From: Oscillospiraceae bacterium
GTDB lineage: Bacteria; Bacillota; Clostridia; Oscillospirales; Ruminococcaceae
Reading direction: 5' to 3'
NCBI GenBank assembly: GCA_017550285.1
Contig: JAFZPP010000040.1
Location: forward strand, 124,001 to 188,000
DNA length: 64,000 bases
Under the pieces are notes generated by a model, which saw only the letters and a program-made list of their open reading frames with translations, did no database searches and was not told the origin of the DNA. Made by a program: the position numbers and the translations under genes. Positions within the stretch are counted from its first letter, which is position 1, and each line of letters opens with the position of its first letter. Below, one piece after another: positions 44,139 to 52,848 of the stretch.

Positions 44139-44179
44139 ACATGCATCTCCGATCCCCTTCCGGAGATGCATGTTTTTTT
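44139..44179 (+). terminator. Terminator of the beta-helix dockerin gene
   Basis: CATGCATCTCCG pairs with CGGAGATGCATG around an 8-nt loop, followed by TTTTTTT. Confidence 0.92.
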
Positions 44180-44290
44180 GCGCCCCGACATATGGATAGC
44201 ATACGGGATATACAGTGTCGCCGCTTCAAAAGCCGCTGGGAGCATGAGATCCCCCGCACACTGCCGGCGTGTGTCGAAGCGCGGCGTTTC

Positions 44291-44319
44291 TTGACAATTC
44301 TGCGAGCTTATGCTATAAT
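44291..44319 (+). promoter_or_regulatory. Sigma-A promoter of the CDF-MBOAT-SGNH operon
   Basis: TTGACA (44291-44296) and TATAAT (44314-44319) with a 17-nt spacer, about 65 nt before the start codon. Confidence 0.9.
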
Positions 44320-44384
44320 ATAAGTTGGTTTTTTACGCGGTCAGGGCTGACCGTGTATTCCGCTTCCCGATTATGGAGGTAACT

Positions 44385-45500
44385 ATGAAACAACAAACCA
44401 GCCGCACCGGCGAGATCATACGGGTCAGCTTCTGCGGCATTGCAGTCAACCTGTGTCTTGTCATTTTCAAGATGATTGTCGGGCTGACGGCACATTCCAT
44501 TGCAGTCATTCTCGATGCGGTCAACAACCTGAGCGACATGCTCTCCTCGGTCATCACGATCATCGGTGCAAAGCTCGCCGGAAAAGCCGCCGACCGCAAG
44601 CATCCTTACGGACACGGCAGAATCGAATATGTCAGTGCTTCCATTATCGCGCTGCTTGTCCTGCTGGCAGGCTTCGCCTCAATGAAGGAGTCGATTGTCA
44701 AGCTGATTCACCCCGTTGAGACAAAGCACACTGTCTTCTCGATCATCATTCTGCTTGCGGCGACCGCATCCAAAATTATCCTCGGCAAATATTATCAGAA
44801 AAAAGGCGGCGAGCTCAATTCCGAATCGCTGACGGCTTCCGGCACAGACGCGCTTTTTGACGCGGTGATTTCTGCCGCAACGCTGATTGCCGCAGTCATC
44901 AGCATGACAGTCGGCTGGAATCTCGAAGGACTGCTCGGCATTGTCATCTCGCTGTTCATCCTGCGCGCAGGCTATGAGATCATCACCGAAACGATGAATC
45001 ACATCATCGGCATCCGCGCGGACGATGATTTCACGGCGCAGATCAAATCCTGCATCTGTGCCAATCCGGATGTGCACGGCGCCTATGACCTGATTCTGCA
45101 TAATTACGGACCGGAAAAATATTTCGGCTCGGTGCATATCGAAGTCGATGATAACCTGTCCGCGCGTGAGATCGACGCGCTGTCGCGCTCGATTGTGCCG
45201 GAGATTTATCAGGAATTCGGCGTTCTGCTGACAATCGGCATCTACGCGACGAATACGCACAATGACACTGCGGTGCAGATTCGGGAAACCGTCCGGCACG
45301 TTGTCGGGCAGTATCCGGAGATTCTGCAAATGCACGGCTTCTATGTCGAGGAAGCAGCGCGTGCAGTCTCCTTTGACATCATGCTCGACTACGAAATCGA
45401 AAACACTTCGGATATCACCGCGGCACTCAGCAGCGAGTTGACGGAGCGTTTTCCGGAGTATCAGTTCTTCATCAACATCGACCGCGATTTCAGCGAATAA
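44385..45500 (+). CDS. Cation diffusion facilitator (metal efflux)
   Basis: The 371-residue protein has six membrane helices (about 10-210) with the family motif HPYGHGRIEYVSA near residue 70 and a paired acidic site in helix II (LDAVNNLSDMLSS). The C-terminal cytoplasmic domain (about 215-290) is followed by an extra ~80-residue part. It exchanges Zn2+, Mn2+ or similar metal for protons. TATGGAGG precedes the start at 44385; an upstream frame extension is discounted. It is 24 nt before the MBOAT gene and seems to share its promoter, though no functional link is obvious. Confidence 0.92.
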   Translation: MKQQTSRTGEIIRVSFCGIAVNLCLVIFKMIVGLTAHSIAVILDAVNNLSDMLSSVITIIGAKLAGKAADRKHPYGHGRIEYVSASIIALLVLLAGFASMKESIVKLIHPVETKHTVFSIIILLAATASKIILGKYYQKKGGELNSESLTASGTDALFDAVISAATLIAAVISMTVGWNLEGLLGIVISLFILRAGYEIITETMNHIIGIRADDDFTAQIKSCICANPDVHGAYDLILHNYGPEKYFGSVHIEVDDNLSAREIDALSRSIVPEIYQEFGVLLTIGIYATNTHNDTAVQIRETVRHVVGQYPEILQMHGFYVEEAARAVSFDIMLDYEIENTSDITAALSSELTERFPEYQFFINIDRDFSE

Positions 45501-45524
45501 AAAATACGGATTAGGAGGCTGCAC

Positions 45525-47078
45525 ATGGTTTTCAGCAGCTTTGAATTTTTGCTATGGTTCCTGCCGTTCTGCCTGATTGTGTACATGCTGTCACGCAAAC
45601 GCGCAAAGAACCTCGTCCTGCTGTTTTTCAGCATCGTATTCTATGCCTACGGCGCAAAGGAAACGCCGCTGTACCTCTGGCTGATTCTGGCATCTGTTGT
45701 GATCAACTGGATCTGCGGCATGCTGATCGGCAGGAAGGACGGGCACAAAAAGCTCTATCTGGCAATCGGTCTGATCTGGGATTTCGGCAATCTGTTTGTA
45801 TTCAAATACACGGATTTCTTCATCAGGAATCTCAATCTGCTGCCCGGCGTGGAGCTGCCGCTGACAAACCTGATCCTGCCGCTCGGCATCAGCTTCTTTA
45901 CATTCCAGATCGCATCCTATCTGATCGACGTCTACCGCGGCGATGTGAAGGTCGAATACAATCTGATTGACCTCGGCACGTATATCCTGCTGTTCCCGCA
46001 GCTCATCGCAGGTCCGATCGTGCGCTTTTCGGATGTACAGAAGGAGCTGCATGAACGCAGAACGCGCTCGGATGAATTCATCGAGGGCGTACAGCTGTTC
46101 ATCATCGGTCTCGGACGCAAGGTGCTGCTTGCGAACATGCTCGGCGGACTGTGGAGCGATTTGCAGGCGGTCGGCTACGATTCGATTTCGACGCGCGCGG
46201 CATGGCTCGGCATTATTGCCTACAGCATGCAGCTTTATTTCGATTTCTCCGGTTATTCGCAAATGGCAATCGGTATGGGTCTGATGTTCGGTTTCCACTT
46301 CCCGCAGAATTTCAATCACCCGTATATTTCGACGTCCATGACGGAATTCTGGCGCCGCTGGCACATGACCCTCGGCACATGGTTCCGCGAATACATCTAC
46401 ATTCCGCTCGGCGGCAACCGCAAGGGCAAAAACCGCATGTACCTGAATATGCTCACCGTCTGGGCACTGACCGGCTTCTGGCACGGTGCCGACTGGAATT
46501 TCATCCTCTGGGGACTGCTGCTCTTCGGTCTGATGACACTGGAAAAAGCAAAGATCGGCAAGGTGCTGAACGAGAAAAAATGGCTCGGTCATCTGTACAT
46601 GCTCTTCTGGATTCCGATTTCATGGCTGCTCTTTGCAATCTCCGATATGAAGCAGCTCTGTATTTATTTTGCAAAGCTCTGGGGCTTCGGCGGCAAGGCG
46701 CTGATGCCGACCGACTATGTCAAATACTTCGGCACCTACGGCAAATGGCTGATTATCGGTCTGATCTTCTGCACGGCGGTACCGGAAAACCTGTTCAAAA
46801 TGATGAAGAACCGCCACAAATACCAGTTCGGGCAGTTCTTCTGGGTACTGGAAACACTGGCTGTGATTATCCTGTCAGTCTGCTTCAAAAAGTGGCTCTG
46901 GCTGCTGTTTATCGTACCGGTGATCGCGCGCGAGCTGCTCTATAACAACATGCCGAAGAAGAACCGTCCGGTATTCAGTCAGGTCTTCTGGATTCCGGAG
47001 CTGGCAATCGTACTCGGCGCATCCATCTACTGCATCTACAGGGGCATGAATGATCCCTTCCTGTACTTCCGGTTCTGA
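45525..47078 (+). CDS. MBOAT membrane O-acyltransferase (AlgI/DltB-like)
   Basis: The 517-residue protein with about 11 membrane helices belongs to the MBOAT family. It carries the AlgI-type segment SMTEFWRRWHMTLGTWFREY and the catalytic His320 in LTGFWHGADWNF. Such proteins move acyl groups (usually acetyl) across the membrane for transfer to exported polysaccharides or teichoic acids. The following SGNH protein is the expected outside partner that completes the transfer. Length and motif order agree with the AlgI/PatA branch. No dlt genes are nearby, so D-alanylation is unlikely. Confidence 0.93.
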   Translation: MVFSSFEFLLWFLPFCLIVYMLSRKRAKNLVLLFFSIVFYAYGAKETPLYLWLILASVVINWICGMLIGRKDGHKKLYLAIGLIWDFGNLFVFKYTDFFIRNLNLLPGVELPLTNLILPLGISFFTFQIASYLIDVYRGDVKVEYNLIDLGTYILLFPQLIAGPIVRFSDVQKELHERRTRSDEFIEGVQLFIIGLGRKVLLANMLGGLWSDLQAVGYDSISTRAAWLGIIAYSMQLYFDFSGYSQMAIGMGLMFGFHFPQNFNHPYISTSMTEFWRRWHMTLGTWFREYIYIPLGGNRKGKNRMYLNMLTVWALTGFWHGADWNFILWGLLLFGLMTLEKAKIGKVLNEKKWLGHLYMLFWIPISWLLFAISDMKQLCIYFAKLWGFGGKALMPTDYVKYFGTYGKWLIIGLIFCTAVPENLFKMMKNRHKYQFGQFFWVLETLAVIILSVCFKKWLWLLFIVPVIARELLYNNMPKKNRPVFSQVFWIPELAIVLGASIYCIYRGMNDPFLYFRF

Positions 47079-47094
47079 GAAAGGAGGACTTTTT

Positions 47095-48099
47095 ATGCAG
47101 CTCACGCAATCGAATAAATCAGTCCTCGCGCTCGTCTTTACCGTGCTGTTTCTCATAACCGGCAGACTGTTCGTCTGGAAGCCGGACAAGGGCAGCAATC
47201 TCCAGCAGAACAATCCGAACGGCATGGTCGCGGAGATGAACCAGACATCCGGTCTGATGCAGACTACAACAGAAACCACCACAACAACGACGACCACCGA
47301 AACCACCACCACGACCACCACCGCATTCAGCGGATTTGAGCTCGTACCGCCGGATTATATCTTCACCTATGATCCGGACAGCGGCGTCCGCTACAATCCG
47401 GATACCGTTCCGGCGACAGGCGGTATGACAACGACCGAAACGACCGCCGTCACCGTGACAACCGCTGCGGAAACCGAACCGCCGGAAACAACAACCGAAG
47501 CGCCGCAGACCACGGCACCCGCACCCGCCGCACCTGCCGGATATTTTAACGATGTCCTGTTCATCGGCGATTCGCGGACCGTCGGCATCGCATCCTACAG
47601 CCCGATTGAAGGTGCAACCTATTTTGCGACGGTCGGTCTGAGCACCTATCAGATTGATACTGCCGTCAGCGAGGTGCCCGGCACGGAAGGACAGACCTTC
47701 GCGCAGGTCCTCGGCGCAAAGAAATACGGCAAAATCTATATCATGCTCGGCATCAATGAGATCGGCATGAGCTTCGACCAGACCATGCAGAATATGGATG
47801 CGCTGATTGCAAGAGTACAGCAGGCAAATCCGGGCGCCAAGATTATCCTCATGGCAAATCTGCATGTCGCTGCTCACCGCCATTACAATGACGCCGTTGT
47901 CAACAATACGAACATCAACAATTTCAATGCGCTGCTCGCAGCAAAGGCAGATAACAAATCCGTCTTCTATCTCGACGTCAATCCGGTCTTTGACGATGCA
48001 AACGGCTGCCTCGACGCACAGTACACCAGCGACGATACGCACCCTTATGCAAAGTATTATGTCACATGGTCGGAGTGGCTGCAAAATCACGTATTCTGA
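47095..48099 (+). CDS. Membrane-anchored SGNH/GDSL-type acyltransferase or esterase
   Basis: The 334-residue protein has an N-terminal signal-anchor (about 8-26), a Thr-rich linker with poly-Thr runs (about 55-85 and 115-145) and an SGNH domain (about 150-330). The nucleophile is Ser160 in FIGDSRTVG, the Asn block is in MLGINEIGMS, and the C-terminal DxxH is in DDTHPYAKYY. Located 16 nt after the MBOAT gene, it probably transfers or removes O-acetyl groups on a surface glycan. GAAAGGAGG sets the start at 47095. The linker uses the same TTTTT style as the dockerin proteins, but no dockerin is present. Confidence 0.88.
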   Translation: MQLTQSNKSVLALVFTVLFLITGRLFVWKPDKGSNLQQNNPNGMVAEMNQTSGLMQTTTETTTTTTTTETTTTTTTAFSGFELVPPDYIFTYDPDSGVRYNPDTVPATGGMTTTETTAVTVTTAAETEPPETTTEAPQTTAPAPAAPAGYFNDVLFIGDSRTVGIASYSPIEGATYFATVGLSTYQIDTAVSEVPGTEGQTFAQVLGAKKYGKIYIMLGINEIGMSFDQTMQNMDALIARVQQANPGAKIILMANLHVAAHRHYNDAVVNNTNINNFNALLAAKADNKSVFYLDVNPVFDDANGCLDAQYTSDDTHPYAKYYVTWSEWLQNHVF

Positions 48100-48109
48100 G
48101 GAGAATCCT

Positions 48110-48442
48110 ATGAAATCGAATATTCCGAAGGCAACCAAACCGGAACAGAAAACGCAAAAGCAAAAACCGCAGAATCCGGTCATGGCAAAGATACCGGATG
48201 AAATGAAGAATATGGGCAAGCTGACCGCAGTGATTCAGCTGATCGGCTTTCTGATTGTCTTTCTTGCGATCTATCTGCTTCTGCGCAGGTTCGTGCAATC
48301 GCTTCCGCTGCGCATTCTCATTCTGATCGGCGATTATATCGTCACGGCACTGTTCAGCTATATCTTTGTCCGTCCGGCGGCGCAGAAGCTCGAAAACAAA
48401 ATCAAGAAAAACAGCAAGCATCCGCAGCCTCGAAAAAAATGA
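48110..48442 (+). CDS. Small membrane protein with two helices
   Basis: The 110-residue product has a Lys/Gln/Pro-rich N-terminus (about 1-40), two membrane helices (about 42-62 and 72-92) and a basic C-terminus. It follows the SGNH gene by 10 nt with GAGGAG before its ATG, so it belongs to the surface-acylation operon. I do not recognise the family; it may be an accessory or scaffold for the MBOAT complex, which is a guess. Confidence 0.7.
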   Translation: MKSNIPKATKPEQKTQKQKPQNPVMAKIPDEMKNMGKLTAVIQLIGFLIVFLAIYLLLRRFVQSLPLRILILIGDYIVTALFSYIFVRPAAQKLENKIKKNSKHPQPRKK

Positions 48443-48522
48443 TGGAAACGCATTATTTTTATAGTTTTCTGTTCAGCCGCATATCTGTCAGCCGATTGTC
48501 ACCGCCGTAAAAGGAGGGTACC

Positions 48523-49323
48523 ATGAATAACATCGCAATCGCACAGGAGACAATTAAAATCACCGGCAGACGCGAATATCAGTATCACGGGGAGACCGTT
48601 CGCCTGCCTGCCAAGGATTATGATTCGGTTGTCGTGATTACGCCGGAGCTTGCGCAGGAGCTTCTGTCCGATCCCCTGCCGGAGCCGGAGCGGAACAGCC
48701 CGTGCAAAACCGAAGTCACAACAGAGGATACCTTTGCCGCAGCACAGCGCCTCGGCAATGCCCTTGCGCTGAACTTTGCAAATGCGCACCGTGCAGGCGG
48801 CGGATTTCTGCTCGGCGCGAATGCGCAGGAGGAGGCGCTCTGCCGGTGCAGTACGCTCTATGCCTCAATCACCTCCGCCGATGCATCGGAAATGTACCGC
48901 TTCAACAATACTCATATCCGCGCGACCGATTCGGATTATATGCTGCTCTCGCGCGATGTCTGTGTCTTCCGCGATCATCACTGCGAACTGCTGCCGGAGC
49001 CGTGGGAGACTGCGGTCATTACGGCACCTGCCCCGAACCGCCGCGGCGCTGCTGTATTTACATCGAAGAATACACTTGCAGAGACCTTTCTGCACCGTTC
49101 TTTGATTATCCTGCGCGCAGCCGTCCGCTATGAATACAGGAATCTCGTACTCGGCGCATGGGGCTGCGGGGCATTCGGCAACGATCCGAAAACGGTCGCG
49201 GAATGCTTCAAACAGGCGCTTGCGAAAGACAATCTCGGCTGTTATTTTGATACCGTCTGCTTTGCGATTTACGGCAGCGAAAGCAGCAAAAACCACCTTG
49301 CATTCAAATCTGTATTCGGATAA
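48523..49323 (+). CDS. Microbial-type poly(ADP-ribose) glycohydrolase (TIGR02452 family)
   Basis: The 266-residue protein carries the PARG signature GGG (residues 92-94) and QEE (102-104) in GGGFLLGANAQEEALCR, with the catalytic Glu pair. The macrodomain-like remainder is complete (LVLGAWGCGAFGNDPKTVA near the C-terminus). The family removes ADP-ribose from proteins or, in related toxin systems, from nucleic acids. No ADP-ribosyltransferase is adjacent. AAAGGAGGG precedes the start. It stands alone before a terminator. Confidence 0.88.
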   Translation: MNNIAIAQETIKITGRREYQYHGETVRLPAKDYDSVVVITPELAQELLSDPLPEPERNSPCKTEVTTEDTFAAAQRLGNALALNFANAHRAGGGFLLGANAQEEALCRCSTLYASITSADASEMYRFNNTHIRATDSDYMLLSRDVCVFRDHHCELLPEPWETAVITAPAPNRRGAAVFTSKNTLAETFLHRSLIILRAAVRYEYRNLVLGAWGCGAFGNDPKTVAECFKQALAKDNLGCYFDTVCFAIYGSESSKNHLAFKSVFG

Positions 49324-49329
49324 AATAAG

Positions 49330-49366
49330 AGCCCGTGTCTGCTGCAAAAACAGACACGGGCTTTTT
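49330..49366. terminator. Bidirectional terminator after the PARG-like gene
   Basis: AGCCCGTGTCTG pairs perfectly with CAGACACGGGCT around a 9-nt loop, with T-run. Confidence 0.92.
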
Positions 49367-49375
49367 CGTTTGCTG

Positions 49376-49891
49376 TCAATACCCGCTTACAACAAGAACA
49401 AAATCCCCCACTATGACAGCAAGCGCGAGCAGGCTGACGATGAACCAGACCGTAGATTTTCCTGTGCCGACCGCCTTGGTCAGCAGCGGCAAAATCAGCT
49501 TTGCAAAGATCACCGCAAGCAGACCGAAGATCAGACTGCTGACAAGCGAGATACGGTTCTGTATGGACAGAAACCAGCCCTCATAGGTCCAGTAGGTGCG
49601 GTGGAACAGAAATTCCAGCAGATACGAGCATCCGTATTCAAATACGCTTGCGGTCAGTACGCTCAGCGCAAAATACAGCCCGCTGCTTCTGACCTTCCGC
49701 AGCAGCAGATACAGCCCCCATGCACCGAAGCCGTAGATCGGACAGATCGTCAGATGCAGCATGCCGCGGTTATAGATTTTATGATAGAGAATATAAACGC
49801 AGAGTTCCTCATAGAGCCAGCCGCCGAATGCAGCCGTAATAAATCCCCAGATCAGCAGTGAAAACCGCTGCCGTTTATTCAGCTCCTGCAT
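49376..49891 (-). CDS. CmpB-like membrane protein (putative ABC-transporter type IV)
   Basis: The 171-residue protein has about five membrane helices. The pattern FGGWLYEELCVYI, then NRGMLHLTICPIYGFG and EYGCSYLLEFLF resembles the ABC_trans_CmpB family of Firmicute membrane proteins, whose transport role is not well established. GGGGGG precedes the start at 49891; an extension to 49912 is discounted. It is a single-gene unit on the opposite strand. Confidence 0.78.
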   Translation of the reverse strand: MQELNKRQRFSLLIWGFITAAFGGWLYEELCVYILYHKIYNRGMLHLTICPIYGFGAWGLYLLLRKVRSSGLYFALSVLTASVFEYGCSYLLEFLFHRTYWTYEGWFLSIQNRISLVSSLIFGLLAVIFAKLILPLLTKAVGTGKSTVWFIVSLLALAVIVGDFVLVVSGY

Positions 49892-50255
49892 CGAACGCCC
49901 CCCTTTTTTCATGTTCCTGCCTGTATCATATCATACCCGCCGCCGCAATGCAAGACCTTTTCGCAGATTGTCACCGTTTGTAAGCAGATTGTAAGGTGAA
50001 AACGACAGACCCATGCAATCCTTCGGAACCGCCTGCCGCCGGTGAAACCGGATTGATCTGCCCCGTCATCGGAAAATGCAATCTCATATTGTCAAATTGC
50101 CTCTTTTCTTCTGTACTATTTTCTGCTTGCATTTTTTTACTATTTTCATCAGAATAACGATTGTATTTTCCGGAAGACTGTGGTATAATAAAGAGTAAAA
50201 CAAAAGCCGCGCATTTTGCGGAAGCTGCAACGCATAACAGAAAGGATGATGGTGA
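49892..50255. other. Intergenic region upstream of the formate operon
   Basis: Contains the promoter at 50161-50189. Otherwise no gene or clear structured RNA is seen. Confidence 0.55.
50161..50189 (+). promoter_or_regulatory. Sigma-A promoter of the pyruvate formate-lyase operon
   Basis: TTGTAT (50161-50166) and TATAAT (50184-50189) with a 17-nt spacer, about 65 nt before the start codon. Confidence 0.75.
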
Positions 50256-52334
50256 ATGTTCAATGAATTTGCACCGGAATGGGAGGGCTTTGTCCCCGGC
50301 AAATGGAGCAATTCCTCTGTCAATGTCAGAGACTTCATTCAGAAGAACATCACGCCCTATGACGGCGATGCGTCATTTCTTGCAGGACCGACAGAAGCCA
50401 CACAGAAGCTCTGGGCACAGGTTATGGAGCTGTCCCGTCAGGAGCGTGAGGCTGGCGGTGTCCTCGATATGGATACGAAAATCGTCTCGACAATTACCTC
50501 GCACGGTCCGGGTTATCTGAACAAAGAACTGGAAAAGATCGTCGGTTTCCAGACGGACAAGCCCTTCAAGCGCTCGCTCCAGCCGTTCGGCGGCATCCGC
50601 ATGGCGCAGCAGGCTTGCAAGGAGTACGGCTATGAGGTCGATCCGTCCGTCGTTGAGATTTTCACAAAGTACAGAAAAACGCATAATCAGGGCGTTTTCG
50701 ATGCCTACACGCCGGAGATGCGGCTTGCGAGAAAATCCGCAATCCTGACCGGTCTGCCCGATGCCTACGGCAGAGGCAGAATCATCGGCGACTACCGCAG
50801 AATCGCCCTCTACGGCATTGACATGCTGATTGAGGACAAGGACCATCAGAAGGCGACGCATTTTGTCCGCATGACCTCAGAAAACATCCGTCTGCGCGAG
50901 GAGCTTTCCGAGCAGATTCGTGCGCTCGGCGAACTCAAGGAGCTCGGCAATATCTACGGCTTTGATATTTCGCGTCCGGCAAAGAATGCGCAGGAAGCAG
51001 TGCAGTGGCTCTATTTCGGCTATCTTGCCGCCGTCAAGGAACAGAACGGCGCCGCAATGAGCCTCGGCAGAACCTCAACTTTCCTCGACATCTATATCCA
51101 GCGCGATCTTGAACGCGGCATACTCACCGAATCTGAGGCGCAGGAGCTGATTGACCACTTCATCATGAAGCTGCGCATGATCAAATTTGCGCGCACGCCC
51201 GAATACAACGCACTGTTCTCCGGCGATCCGACATGGGTCACGGAGTCGATCGGCGGCGTATCGGTTGACGGTCAGCATATGGTCACGAAAAACTCCTTCC
51301 GCTATCTCAATACGCTGAATAATCTCGGCACAGCGCCGGAGCCGAATCTGACCGTACTCTGGTCCAAAAAGCTGCCGCAGAATTTCAAGAGATTCTGCGC
51401 GGAAATGTCAATCAAATCCTCGTCGATTCAGTATGAAAATGACGATCTCATGCGTGTCACGCACGGCGACGATTACGCAATCGCATGCTGCGTCTCGTCG
51501 ATGGTCGTCGGCAAGGAGATGCAGTTCTTCGGCGCCAGAGCAAACCTCGCAAAGTGCCTGCTCTACGCAATCAACGGCGGCGTCGATGAGGTCATGAAGA
51601 TACAGGTCGGACCGAAATACCGCCCCGTCACCGGCGATTATCTCGATTATGACGATGTCATGGACAAGTATGACCAGATGATGGAATGGCTTGCCGGACT
51701 CTATGTCAACACGCTGAACATCATCCACTATATGCATGACAAATACTGCTATGAAAAGGTACAAATGGCGCTGCATGACCGCGATGTCAAGCGTTATTTT
51801 GCAACCGGTATCGCAGGTCTCTCTGTTGTTGCGGATTCGCTGAGCGCGATTAAATATGCGAAGGTCAAGTGCATCCGCGATGAAAACGGCATTGTCGTCG
51901 ATTATCAGGTCGAGGGCGACTTCCCGAAATACGGCAACGATGACGACAGAGTCGATCAGATTGCCGTCAGCATCGTCAAGACGTTCATGGACAAGATCCG
52001 CAAGCATCATACCTATCGCGGCAGCATCCCGACCATGAGCATTCTGACGATTACCTCAAATGTTGTTTACGGCAAGAAGACCGGCAACACGCCGGACGGC
52101 AGAAAGCACGGCGTACCGCTTGCACCGGGCGCAAATCCGATGCACGGCAGAGATACGCACGGTGCCGTCGCTTCACTGACATCGGTCTCAAAGCTGCCCT
52201 TCAAGCACGCACAGGACGGCATCTCCAATACCTTCTCGATCATTCCGGATGCGCTCGGAAAGGATACCAAAATTTTCTCGGGCGACCTTGATCTGGATGC
52301 ACTGCGGCAGGAGGCGGAGCATGAGACCGATTGA
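50256..52334 (+). CDS. pflB: Pyruvate formate-lyase, catalytic part lacking the glycyl-radical domain
   Basis: The 692-residue protein matches pyruvate formate-lyase from its N-terminus through the active-site Cys411-Cys412 ([15 protein letters not shown]) to the late [20 protein letters not shown] and [18 protein letters not shown]. It converts pyruvate and CoA to acetyl-CoA and formate. It then ends with a divergent acidic tail ([14 protein letters not shown]) about 60 residues before the usual end, so the RVSGYAV radical loop is missing. That loop is in the separate protein at 52558. The stop overlaps the next start (ATGA). The frame is uninterrupted with typical codon use, so a split enzyme is more likely than decay. 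Confidence 0.92.
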   Translation: MFNEFAPEWEGFVPGKWSNSSVNVRDFIQKNITPYDGDASFLAGPTEATQKLWAQVMELSRQEREAGGVLDMDTKIVSTITSHGPGYLNKELEKIVGFQTDKPFKRSLQPFGGIRMAQQACKEYGYEVDPSVVEIFTKYRKTHNQGVFDAYTPEMRLARKSAILTGLPDAYGRGRIIGDYRRIALYGIDMLIEDKDHQKATHFVRMTSENIRLREELSEQIRALGELKELGNIYGFDISRPAKNAQEAVQWLYFGYLAAVKEQNGAAMSLGRTSTFLDIYIQRDLERGILTESEAQELIDHFIMKLRMIKFARTPEYNALFSGDPTWVTESIGGVSVDGQHMVTKNSFRYLNTLNNLGTAPEPNLTVLWSKKLPQNFKRFCAEMSIKSSSIQYENDDLMRVTHGDDYAIACCVSSMVVGKEMQFFGARANLAKCLLYAINGGVDEVMKIQVGPKYRPVTGDYLDYDDVMDKYDQMMEWLAGLYVNTLNIIHYMHDKYCYEKVQMALHDRDVKRYFATGIAGLSVVADSLSAIKYAKVKCIRDENGIVVDYQVEGDFPKYGNDDDRVDQIAVSIVKTFMDKIRKHHTYRGSIPTMSILTITSNVVYGKKTGNTPDGRKHGVPLAPGANPMHGRDTHGAVASLTSVSKLPFKHAQDGISNTFSIIPDALGKDTKIFSGDLDLDALRQEAEHETD

Positions 52335-52539
52335 GCCGCAGCCCGATGCAGACGAGCTTGCCGCAATGCTCGATGAACTCATGGCACAGGGCACGCAGCA
52401 TGTCAATCTGACCGTCGGTGCGCAGACGCGGATTCAGACGGTCAACAGCACCGAATGCAGCCCGAAGGGCGCATGTGCGGTCCCGAATTTTGAGCTGAAT
52501 GATGAAGACCCCGACGCGGAAACGTCGTCGGATGACTGA
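52321..52539 (+). CDS. 72-residue acidic protein resembling half a glycyl-radical domain
   Basis: The ATG at 52321 overlaps the end of the catalytic gene. The stretch [20 protein letters not shown] lines up with [20 protein letters not shown] of the radical protein at 52558 and with GGQHLNVNV in classical pyruvate formate-lyase. The second half differs: it has two Cys (Cys46, Cys52, in ECSPKGAC) and an Asp/Glu-rich tail, and no RVSGYAV. It is therefore a likely paralogue that docks in the same place but cannot hold the radical. Its function is unknown; a chaperone, placeholder or redox guard for the catalytic subunit is possible. An Asp/Glu-rich tail and two Cys are the only other visible features. 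Confidence 0.75.
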   Translation: MRPIEPQPDADELAAMLDELMAQGTQHVNLTVGAQTRIQTVNSTECSPKGACAVPNFELNDEDPDAETSSDD

Positions 52540-52557
52540 CCGGAAAGGAGTATCCCC

Positions 52558-52797
52558 ATGGCAAACGAACAGCAGATTGAAAACCTTGTCGAGCTGATTG
52601 ACGGCTATGTCGAAAAGGGCGGACACCACCTCAATGTCAACGTATTTACGCGAGAAACACTGCTTGACGCACAGGCGCATCCGGAAAAATATCCGCAGCT
52701 GACCGTGCGCGTCTCCGGCTATGCAGTCAACTTTATCAAGCTGACAAAGGAGCAGCAGGACGACATCATTTCGCGTACTTTCCACGAAAAAATCTAA
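52558..52797 (+). CDS. grcA: Separate glycyl-radical domain of pyruvate formate-lyase (GrcA-like)
   Basis: The 79-residue protein corresponds to the C-terminal domain of pyruvate formate-lyase: [34 protein letters not shown] with radical Gly54, and [18 protein letters not shown]. In most bacteria this is part of the 740-760-residue enzyme; E. coli also has the separate repair protein YfiD/GrcA. Here it must supply the radical, since the large protein lacks one. It has its own ribosome-binding site (GGAAAGGAG) 19 nt after the previous stop. It ends just before a stem-loop that precedes the activase gene. Confidence 0.95.
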   Translation: MANEQQIENLVELIDGYVEKGGHHLNVNVFTRETLLDAQAHPEKYPQLTVRVSGYAVNFIKLTKEQQDDIISRTFHEKI

Positions 52798-52803
52798 CCG
52801 TGA

Positions 52804-52832
52804 AAGCCCACCCCATGACCGGAGTGGGCTTT
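52804..52832 (+). terminator. Stem-loop between the radical protein and the activase gene
   Basis: AAAGCCCACCCC pairs with GGAGTGGGCTTT (one A-C mismatch) and the pair ends in TTTGTG. It may partly terminate transcription, keeping activase levels below those of the enzyme. Confidence 0.6.
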
Positions 52833-52848
52833 GTGTTCGGAGGGACTT

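Noticed and set aside
50256..52797. Pyruvate formate-lyase as a frameshifted pseudogene
   Set aside because: The separate radical protein has its own ribosome-binding site and start, a third intact gene lies between, the overlaps are clean (ATGA), and all catalytic residues are kept.
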